DNA from: Nostoc linckia FACHB-104
GTDB lineage: Bacteria; Cyanobacteriota; Cyanobacteriia; Cyanobacteriales; Nostocaceae
DNA: 64,000 bases
Reading direction: 5' to 3'
Assembly (NCBI RefSeq): GCF_014696615.1
Contig: NZ_JACJQJ010000039.1
Coordinates: 1-64,000 of the forward strand
Shown here: piece after piece, positions 57,096-64,000 of the stretch
How the letters are laid out: every line of letters begins with the position of its first letter
How positions within the stretch are numbered: the first letter of the stretch is position 1
Translations under genes and position numbers: made by a program
Notes under the pieces: model-generated
Told to the model about the DNA's origin: nothing
Seen by the model: only the letters and a program-made list of their open reading frames with translations
Database searches by the model: none

Positions 57096-60000
57096 TTACC
57101 CTGATGTTAGTAATTCATGATGCTTACCAATTGGGAGAATGACTGTGAATGTTGTCCCCACGCCTAGTTGAGTAGCGACAAATATTTCACCCTGATGGAT
57201 ATCAACACATTTTTTCACAATTGCTAGCCCTAATCCAGTACCGATGATATTACCTACATTACTAGCTCGATGAAAAGATGCAAAGAGATGCGGTAGATCT
57301 GTGTCGGGAATACCTATTCCCTGGTCTTGAATTTCAAAGATTACTCGCCCATTTTGGCAAGTCAGAGTGAAATTAACACTGCTATCATCTGGAGAATATA
57401 TGATGGCATTTGTGAGTAAATTACTAAGAATATGTTTCAGTAATTTCTCATCCATGTAACATTCTATGAATTCGGCTTGGCTGTGAAAAGAAATCCGGTG
57501 TTGGTTGTGATGATCTAGTTGAACTTCTGCAACTAAATTATGGCAGTATGCTACTAAATCAAAAGATGTTGGGTGATATTCTAGTATTCCCGCTTCGGCT
57601 TTGCCAATAAACAAAATATCATTCAACATTTCTGTCATGCGGTGGACAGAAGTTTGGATACGGTGAATGTGAATGAGTTGTTTTTCGTCTGTCCATTTGT
57701 GGCGATAGTGTTCTAGTAACTCTGAAGAAGAGAGAATGGTACTCAACGGTGTGCGGAACTCATGAGAAGTCATGGTAATAAAACGAGATTTGAGTTCGTT
57801 GAGTTCTATTTCTTTCTCTAGTGCAATGATTAGCTCCTGTTCTAATTGTTTAGGCTCTGTAATATCTGCCCAGTAACCAATAAGTTCCACAAAGTTACCA
57901 GCTTCATCTTGGATTGCATGGACTTGATCGTACACCCAACGATATGTACCATCTTTGTGTAAAAAACGGTACTCATAGGTATGATATCCCTGAATAAAAA
58001 CTTGGGATATTTTGGCAAAAACATCTGATACATCGTCTGGGTGGATACGACTAGCCCAAAAACTAGAATCTTCGAGGAATTCTCTGGCTTCATATCCCAT
58101 CATGGCCTTGACATTTTCGCTGATGAAAGTTGCACCAAAATCTCCTGAAACTTTGCAGCTATAAATTACAGCTGGGCTGGAAGCCAGTAAGTATTGCAGT
58201 CGTTGTTGGCTAAGAAGTAGTGCTGTTTCTGCTTGTTTGCGTTCAGTGATATCTGTTTGAATGCCAATATAGTGAGTGAGTGTCCCTACAACATCATAAA
58301 CAGGAGAAATATTAAGCTTAGTCCACAAAAGTTCGCCATCTTGACGATAGTTACGCAGAATAACGGTGCAGTCTTCACCTGCTTGCATAGCTGCATTCAG
58401 TTGTTGTAATTGCGCTTGATTGTCATTGTTGTGGAACAAATTAAAGTTTTGTCCAATGACTTCTGTTGCAGTATATCCAGTCATCCGCTCAAAGGCAGAA
58501 TTCACATAGATGATGGGCCCGTTGGGTATACTGGCATCGGCAATAATAATCCCATTGCTACTAGCAGCGATCGCGCGATCGCGTAGTCGTAAACTTGCCT
58601 CTACTAACTGGCGTTGAGTAATATCAGTATGGTTACAGACTATTCCCAAGACTTTGCCAGTCGCATCTTTAATGGCATCAGCGCGCAGATATACTTGTAA
58701 GATGCGACCACTGCGTGATCGCATGGTCACTTCTTTATGCCATGAATTGCCTTGCTTAAGAGTCTGACATAATTCCTCACGGTCTTGAGGCTGTTGAAAA
58801 ATCGCTGCTAACCCACCTGGTGCTTGTAATTCCGCTTGAGTGTATTCATATAAATTGAGAAATGCTGGATTAAAGTAAATACCTTTACCTGTGATATCAA
58901 CAATAGTAACGCCATCACTCGTGCTTTCTATGGCCTTGCGTAGGCTGAGTAGTGATTCCTCAACCTTTTTGCGTTCGGTAATATCTGTAGCTATGCCACA
59001 AACAGCATAAATATTACCATTGGTATCTTTTAAAGGAAAAATACTTGACAGGTAAGTATGTAAGCTATCGCTTTGGGGAACAACTTCTTCGACTTCGATG
59101 GGGATACCAGTAGTAAAGACTTGGCTATTATTGGCTACAAACTGATCTGCAATCTCTGCATCCCAAATCTCATAAACACTTTTACCTACTACCTGTGCTT
59201 GTCTAAGATTAAATAGTTTTTCATACTGGCTATTAATCAGTAGGTAGTTATTGTGAATATCTAATGCAAAAATAGCTGCTGAAGAATTATCTAAGATTGC
59301 TTGTAGCTGCTTTTGTGTCTCCCTTAATGATGCTTCTGCTTGGTGGCGTTGGGTAACATCACGACTTATGCCACGATAACCAATGAATTTACCTTGGGTA
59401 TCAAATACAGGAATACCGCTAGTTTCCAGCACCACTAAATGGCCATCTTGATGCATCTGGATATTTTCTATACACTCAAATATTTGTGGTGTCAGAAAAA
59501 CTGCTGCAAAACTCTCTGCCAACATTGTTCTTTGGGGTAAGGGTATAAAGTCAATGGGGCTGTTACCCAGTAATTGCTCTGGTTCATATCCCAAAATCTC
59601 CCGAACTTGTGGGCTAACGTATGTATAACGTGCGTTTTCATCTACTTCCCAGACTAAATCGCTGCTGGTTTCTACTAAGTTGCGGAAGCGTTCTTCGCTT
59701 TCTCTAAGTGCTTGGATTGCAAGCTGGCGATCGCGCAGTGCTATTTGCTGTTCGCTGATGTCGGTGACTGTTCCTACATAAGCAATGATTTCCCCTGTTG
59801 CGTTACACTCGGTAACTGCTTGACCAAAAACCCAAATTTCACTACCATCTGGACGTTGATACCGATATTCTGAACGAAAAGGCAGGTTTTGAGCTACAGA
59901 TTGCAACCATTCTGTTTGCACCCGTTCTCTGTCTTGGGGATGGAGAGACGCTATCCAGCCGTTTTCTAAGGCTTGGTTTTGGGTCATTCCCGTCATTTTG

Positions 60001-61439
60001 CACCAGTATTCGTTGACGTAGAGAACTTTTCCTGATGCATCTGTGCGATAAATACCTACGGGTGAGAGCGTAGCAATGGTTTGATAACGCTGTTCGCTCT
60101 CTCGCAATTGTTCTTCGATGGTTTGGCGCTCTAAAATTTCAGAGATTAGCTGTTGGTTGATTTCTTCTAAGGCAATAGTGCGCTTCAATACTCGCCGTTC
60201 CAGCTCTGCGTTGGCTTGACTTAAATCTGCTTGTGTCTGTTTGAGTATGGTAATATCTTCGGCAATGCCTACAATGCGATAAATCTCTCCAAATTTATTT
60301 TTAATTGGAAAAGTTTTGCTGGCAATCCAGCGCAATTCACCATCAGGGCGAATGATGCGATATTCTCCGTTGAAAGACTCACCTAATAAAAGATTTTCTC
60401 TGGCTGCAATGATGCGATCGCGGTCTTGGGGATGGATCAAATCAAGATAGTCTTGGGGGTTGTCATACAGGTGATCGCTGTTTCTGCCCCAAATTTGGGC
60501 GTAAGCTGGGCTAACATAATAAAGTTTTTCCTGTTTTGCATCCCGTACAAATAATACTTGCGGAATATTTTCTGTGAGTTGTTGAAATAATTCTGCTGTC
60601 TGTTTTAAAGATGCTTCATCACGTTTGCGTGTGGTGATGTCTCGCTGGATGGCGGCAAAATAAATGATTGTTCCGCCTTCATCTCTAATGGGATAGATGT
60701 TAATCTCTATCCAGTAGGGAGTACCATCCTTTTTATAGTTGAGTAAGTCTGTCTTAATTGCTGATCCAGTTTGCAGTGCTGTGCGGATTTTTGCCAGTTC
60801 TTTGCGAGAAGTCTGCTCACCCTGTAAAATCCGGGGTGTTTTGCCCATAATTTCACCCAAGCTGTAGCCGCACATCTGGGTAAAGGCTGTGTTCGCATAA
60901 ACTATCCGCTGGTCTGGTTTATCTAGCGAGCCTACTTCTGTAATCACAATGGCATCGTTAGCATTAGCTATTACCGACTCTAGTAACCATAATTGTTTCT
61001 CAATGGGATCGCATTGATCTGTGGCTGGCTGGGGCTGTTGTTCTAGTACTTGACAAACGTTATCTAATGTGATTGCACCGCACAGACAATCATCTTCATC
61101 TACGATTGGCAGTAAATCCAATTGAGATTGGCGTAATTGAGAAAGTAGCGTTGCTAAATCGTTAACCTCAGATAGCTTGAGCTTGACGATCGGAGTTTGC
61201 ATTACCTCAGAGATTTTAGTAGTTTTCAAGTCAATTCCAGCAGCTACCAGCTTGACCAAATTTTTCAGACTAAACCCACCAAGAATCTCTGTAGTTGAAC
61301 CTATTAAAGCACTTTTCTCTTGACTTGCCATGAGAGCGATCGCATCTGACATCAATGTTTCCGGGCCAACAATCAATGGCTGAAAGTCAATCATTGACTT
61401 TAAGTCTCTTAGCCACAGCAGTTGAGGTACGGTTTGCAT
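57096..61439 (-). CDS. CBS/multi-PAS sensor histidine kinase
   Basis: A 1447-residue cytosolic-type sensor kinase. A CBS pair (about 18-132) is followed by eight PAS domains (about 150-1190), then HisKA with the phosphoacceptor His1226 (MTSHEFRTPLS) and a HATPase domain (NLLTNAIIYSPD; GQG-like QDQGIGIP; GTGLGLAIV). There is no receiver or membrane segment. The first and seventh PAS resemble LOV modules (GKTPRILQGEQT; GQNFNLFHNN) but lack the flavin-binding Cys, so they are not classical blue-light sensors. It is upstream of the RR-EAL gene and probably phosphorylates it. Confidence 0.92.
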   Translation of the reverse strand: MQTVPQLLWLRDLKSMIDFQPLIVGPETLMSDAIALMASQEKSALIGSTTEILGGFSLKNLVKLVAAGIDLKTTKISEVMQTPIVKLKLSEVNDLATLLSQLRQSQLDLLPIVDEDDCLCGAITLDNVCQVLEQQPQPATDQCDPIEKQLWLLESVIANANDAIVITEVGSLDKPDQRIVYANTAFTQMCGYSLGEIMGKTPRILQGEQTSRKELAKIRTALQTGSAIKTDLLNYKKDGTPYWIEINIYPIRDEGGTIIYFAAIQRDITTRKRDEASLKQTAELFQQLTENIPQVLFVRDAKQEKLYYVSPAYAQIWGRNSDHLYDNPQDYLDLIHPQDRDRIIAARENLLLGESFNGEYRIIRPDGELRWIASKTFPIKNKFGEIYRIVGIAEDITILKQTQADLSQANAELERRVLKRTIALEEINQQLISEILERQTIEEQLRESEQRYQTIATLSPVGIYRTDASGKVLYVNEYWCKMTGMTQNQALENGWIASLHPQDRERVQTEWLQSVAQNLPFRSEYRYQRPDGSEIWVFGQAVTECNATGEIIAYVGTVTDISEQQIALRDRQLAIQALRESEERFRNLVETSSDLVWEVDENARYTYVSPQVREILGYEPEQLLGNSPIDFIPLPQRTMLAESFAAVFLTPQIFECIENIQMHQDGHLVVLETSGIPVFDTQGKFIGYRGISRDVTQRHQAEASLRETQKQLQAILDNSSAAIFALDIHNNYLLINSQYEKLFNLRQAQVVGKSVYEIWDAEIADQFVANNSQVFTTGIPIEVEEVVPQSDSLHTYLSSIFPLKDTNGNIYAVCGIATDITERKKVEESLLSLRKAIESTSDGVTIVDITGKGIYFNPAFLNLYEYTQAELQAPGGLAAIFQQPQDREELCQTLKQGNSWHKEVTMRSRSGRILQVYLRADAIKDATGKVLGIVCNHTDITQRQLVEASLRLRDRAIAASSNGIIIADASIPNGPIIYVNSAFERMTGYTATEVIGQNFNLFHNNDNQAQLQQLNAAMQAGEDCTVILRNYRQDGELLWTKLNISPVYDVVGTLTHYIGIQTDITERKQAETALLLSQQRLQYLLASSPAVIYSCKVSGDFGATFISENVKAMMGYEAREFLEDSSFWASRIHPDDVSDVFAKISQVFIQGYHTYEYRFLHKDGTYRWVYDQVHAIQDEAGNFVELIGYWADITEPKQLEQELIIALEKEIELNELKSRFITMTSHEFRTPLSTILSSSELLEHYRHKWTDEKQLIHIHRIQTSVHRMTEMLNDILFIGKAEAGILEYHPTSFDLVAYCHNLVAEVQLDHHNQHRISFHSQAEFIECYMDEKLLKHILSNLLTNAIIYSPDDSSVNFTLTCQNGRVIFEIQDQGIGIPDTDLPHLFASFHRASNVGNIIGTGLGLAIVKKCVDIHQGEIFVATQLGVGTTFTVILPIGKHHELLTSG

Positions 61440-62226
61440 AGATGTTGGGGATGACTCCGAGCAGAAAATATTTATTGCAGGGTTGGATGTTGAGATTCAG
61501 AGTTTAGCACTTAAATAAAGTGGTAAGCTAATACGCACATAGCTCCAATATTCTGGCGTTAGATCTGTCAAGGGTCAACAGTCCAGAGTCAAAGGCTAGC
61601 TTGGACTTTGGAACGCCGGTTCATTCAACAGAGGGAACCCTCGCACATGACTGGCTCCTCTTGACTTTTGACCACCTGAGCGCGAAATATACAATTTAAA
61701 TGCGTAATAGCTGAGTCTTGATTGAGACTTGAAAGTAATAGTTCAAATTGAGATAACTGATTTTTGACCTCCTGAAGATTATTCGCAGCTATTGTAATAT
61801 TTTCTTTCTAATAGTTAATTACCACTCGCGTATTAACACGGGAAAATTTCTGTTATATAGATACAACATTCTTAAGAATAATTAGGGATTGGGCATTAGG
61901 TAATGGGTAATGGGTAATGGGATTTTTCCTAAAATATGGTGGTAGGAACTTTAAGAAATACCAAAATATAAATTATCCAACTTTCCCTCTCAATCCTGCA
62001 CCTTGTTCCTCTGCAGTATTAACGATTTGCCTTGCACCCAAAAAACATTAAGGGGAGAGGCCGATATAAATACTCTCGCCTTCTCCCCCGTGCATTCACA
62101 GCGTTGGGATATTTATTTAGAGAATTCCCAAAAATAAATTATCCATTTTTTAGGAGGGAAGACCATAATTGTATTCTTCCTCCTCTACTTGGCAAAGCAA
62201 TTGATTATTTTTTTATTTGCAAGTCC
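61440..62226. other. Intergenic region between kinase and glycosyl hydrolase genes
   Basis: Nearly 800 bases with no convincing gene. It includes GAGTCAA/GGGTCAA units (61570-61602), an STRR run of GGGTAAT units (61892-61922), and two hairpins: GGGGAGAGGC/GCCTTCTCCCC (62051-62087) and AGGAGGGAAGA/TCTTCCTCCT (62152-62184). The hairpins could end the minus-strand hydrolase transcript. A plus-strand frame of 78 codons at 62032 crosses both hairpins and is not believable. Confidence 0.5.
61880..61925. repeat. STRR block, GGGTAAT units
   Basis: GGGCATT followed by three to four GGGTAAT heptamers, upstream of the kinase gene on its strand. Confidence 0.75.
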
Positions 62227-64000
62227 CTAAGGACGAGACTGCAAGCGCCTTTCGCCGTAACGCAATAAACGTTCAATCGTGGCGAGACGATTTTCCCAGA
62301 CTTTGACTTGATAGGGATTCTCTATTGCTTCTTGGCGCATCCAGGTTCGATATTGAGATTGGAATTGGCTGAGTGCAGCTTTGGCGGTGATGAACTTACT
62401 AGCAGAAGGTGAGGTTGCAAGTTGAGATAAAGCTGTTTGTAGAACTTGTGCTTGATTATTAAACTCAGCAATTGTAGTTGCGGGCATCCGCATTTGATCG
62501 TTTTGCAAAACAAATTTCCATTCTCTTTGTAAAGCGCTATAACGCACAGCAGCTGCCTGAAAAGGTTGACGATGGGGAATCGGTTCGGTGCTAGTGGGTT
62601 GGGCTTTTCCTTGGGTATTACTAAAGATTTTGTGGAACTCGTTATTCAAATTATCAACAGCAAAAAGTGCGTAACCACTAACAGGTAAATCCCTGACCAA
62701 TTGCAGTTGATCGAATGCTCCCACTGTCGGCAAAGACAGCAGCCGAATTCCTGGCACTAATAAAGTTGCGCCTAATTGTGTAGAAGCAATCCAAGGTTGT
62801 GCTAGCCGTTGAAAGCGAGGAGTATCCAAAGCATAAGTCATGGGCACAATTAAATCGATATCTCCACGCCTAGCCCAAACTTCCCAGCGCTGTTGCAGCT
62901 TGTGAATGCGTTCTATTTCTGGTAAGGGAAATACAGCCACGGAGATGATTAAATTAGAGCGTTTTTGTCGCAGTTGTTGGGAAACTTGGGCGACAAAACT
63001 ATCAATTTGCGCGGTACGAAACTCTGTCCACTTTTGCCACAAATCGCGATCGCCGGGGGAAATTTTCGTGGGATCTACCCCTGTAAGTTGCTGAAATTGC
63101 TCTCTGGCTGCTTTCCCATAACCATAACTTCTACCTGCGGCGGGATCTTGGAAAGGATAGCGAATGTAATCTAACTGAATCCCATCAACTTGATAGCGAG
63201 TGACAATTTCTTCATACAGCTTGAGTAAATATTGCCGCAATTGGGGATTAGCTGGGTCAAAAAAGGGCTTGGTTTGACCGATAGGAATCATGTTGCCACG
63301 ATTATCATAGTTTGCCCAATCGGGGTTAGCCGCCAATACTGGCCCGGGATAATCTGGCTTGGCGTTAATAATTTCATTATGACGCTGATTCCCAGCTGCA
63401 AAAGCCCAAACCCAAGCGTGTAGTTCCATATTTCTCGCATGGGCTAATTTGACGGCTGAGGCTAAGGGGTCCCAACCACGGACTAAGGGATTTTGTTGGG
63501 GTGCGACTTGGCTAGGATAAATTGTGTAACTGGCGTTGACGGTTTCAAAAAATACCGTGTTAATTCCAGATTGTGCTAAGCGGTCAAAAATTTGCGCTAG
63601 TCCTTGCTCACTACCAGCACGGACAATTGTCCCCCTGTCTAACCAAACTGAGCGGATTTCTGGTTGAGCTAATCTGCGATTTAAGGGAAATTGCTTCCAC
63701 AAACTCGCCTTGGCTGTGAGCCACTGCTGACGCGCTAAAGCATAATTTTTTTGCGTCACCAACACAGGTATATTTTTGGCTATTTCTCTGGCTTGGGTAA
63801 TTGCTACGGCTGTTTCTGGTATTTGTACACCAGACCGACTGGCGATCAAGTTGGGGCGATCTACCTTTAGCCCTTCAGAATTGCTAGCGATATCTTCATT
63901 GTTACCATTAGTAGCAGCTGCTAGATTGGAGCTTTCTACGCGTCCAATGAGATTTTCTAGCTCCTGTTGCAGAGCGATCGCATCGCCGCTACTAATTGGT
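62227..64000 (-). CDS. Glycosyl hydrolase-like 10 family protein (5' end outside window)
   Basis: At least 590 residues; the frame stays open to the right edge, so the true start is not seen. An internal TTG at 63849 is not supported. The upstream part includes a segment LQQELENLIGRVESSNLAAA, a helical/coiled N-terminal region. The catalytic region of the GHL10/DUF187 family begins at SVWLDRGTIVRAGSEQGL. It contains HAWVWAFAAGNQ and VDGIQLDYIRYPF, where the acidic residues would be active. Such enzymes cleave glycans of cell wall or sheath. The C-terminal 150 residues are helical. Confidence 0.85.
   Translation of the reverse strand, partial: PISSGDAIALQQELENLIGRVESSNLAAATNGNNEDIASNSEGLKVDRPNLIASRSGVQIPETAVAITQAREIAKNIPVLVTQKNYALARQQWLTAKASLWKQFPLNRRLAQPEIRSVWLDRGTIVRAGSEQGLAQIFDRLAQSGINTVFFETVNASYTIYPSQVAPQQNPLVRGWDPLASAVKLAHARNMELHAWVWAFAAGNQRHNEIINAKPDYPGPVLAANPDWANYDNRGNMIPIGQTKPFFDPANPQLRQYLLKLYEEIVTRYQVDGIQLDYIRYPFQDPAAGRSYGYGKAAREQFQQLTGVDPTKISPGDRDLWQKWTEFRTAQIDSFVAQVSQQLRQKRSNLIISVAVFPLPEIERIHKLQQRWEVWARRGDIDLIVPMTYALDTPRFQRLAQPWIASTQLGATLLVPGIRLLSLPTVGAFDQLQLVRDLPVSGYALFAVDNLNNEFHKIFSNTQGKAQPTSTEPIPHRQPFQAAAVRYSALQREWKFVLQNDQMRMPATTIAEFNNQAQVLQTALSQLATSPSASKFITAKAALSQFQSQYRTWMRQEAIENPYQVKVWENRLATIERLLRYGERRLQSRP

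Noticed and set aside
57096-61439. Blue-light LOV photoreceptor kinase
   Set aside because: The LOV-like PAS domains lack the Cys that forms the flavin adduct, so classical LOV photochemistry is not expected.
62032-62268. 78-codon plus-strand frame before the glycosyl hydrolase
   Set aside because: It crosses two hairpins and overlaps the 3' end of the convergent gene; composition is not protein-like.

Overview
The window is chromosomal DNA of a filamentous, heterocyst-type cyanobacterium (Nostocales: Nostoc/Calothrix/Tolypothrix-like). The supporting evidence is an apcE-A-B-C phycobilisome core cluster, the cyanobacterial atpI-a-c-b'-b-delta-A-gamma operon, a dnaE gene that ends in a split-intein N half, many GCGATCGC (HIP1) octamers, and abundant short tandem heptamer-type repeats (STRR; e.g. 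GGGTAAT, CCCCAGT, GAGTGCT units) between genes. No rRNA, tRNA, CRISPR array, prophage or intact insertion sequence was seen. Assignments rest on reading the translated sequence and on family knowledge; no database search was run.

Layout. 0.5-5.7 kb: phycobilisome core genes on the minus strand (apcE, apcA, apcB, apcC); the large linker ApcE has four linker repeats. 6.2-8.2 kb: a methyltransferase and a PEP-CTERM surface protein. 8.8-15.3 kb: the ATP synthase operon with its own terminator. 15.7-19.5 kb: four poorly characterised proteins. 19.8-23.8 kb: a minus-strand run of glutathione S-transferase, short-chain dehydrogenase, MFS transporter and thioredoxin, with the thioredoxin divergent from an ArsR-type regulator that matches RexT. 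24-30 kb: creatininase-family amidase, polyphosphate-glucokinase-like ROK kinase, SDR, ankyrin protein and a PLP decarboxylase. 30-32.6 kb: N-terminal half of DNA polymerase III alpha with split intein. 32.8-38.5 kb: dicarboxylate/amino-acid symporter, caspase-like protein, ClpS, DUF2103 protein and a small membrane protein. 38.9-43 kb: glycosyltransferase flanked by two methyltransferases, next to a sugar-ABC binding lipoprotein. 43-51 kb: oligopeptidase B, a membrane protein, hemE, an epimerase-like protein, a VapBC-like toxin-antitoxin pair, and a B12-binding radical SAM protein. 51-64 kb: cupin, sorbosone-dehydrogenase-like lipoprotein, HTH-NACHT NTPase, response regulator-EAL protein, an eight-PAS histidine kinase, and a family-10-like glycosyl hydrolase that runs off the right edge.

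How genes work together: the apc and atp clusters encode light harvesting and ATP production. TrxA2/RexT form a peroxide-responsive redox switch with a clear palindromic operator. The PAS kinase and the adjacent RR-EAL protein look like one signalling pair that would lower c-di-GMP. The HTH-NACHT protein is the best candidate for an immune-type system, but it stands alone without recognisable partner genes. Most non-coding signal lies in palindromic repeat families and STRR blocks between genes, several of which could act at RNA level.
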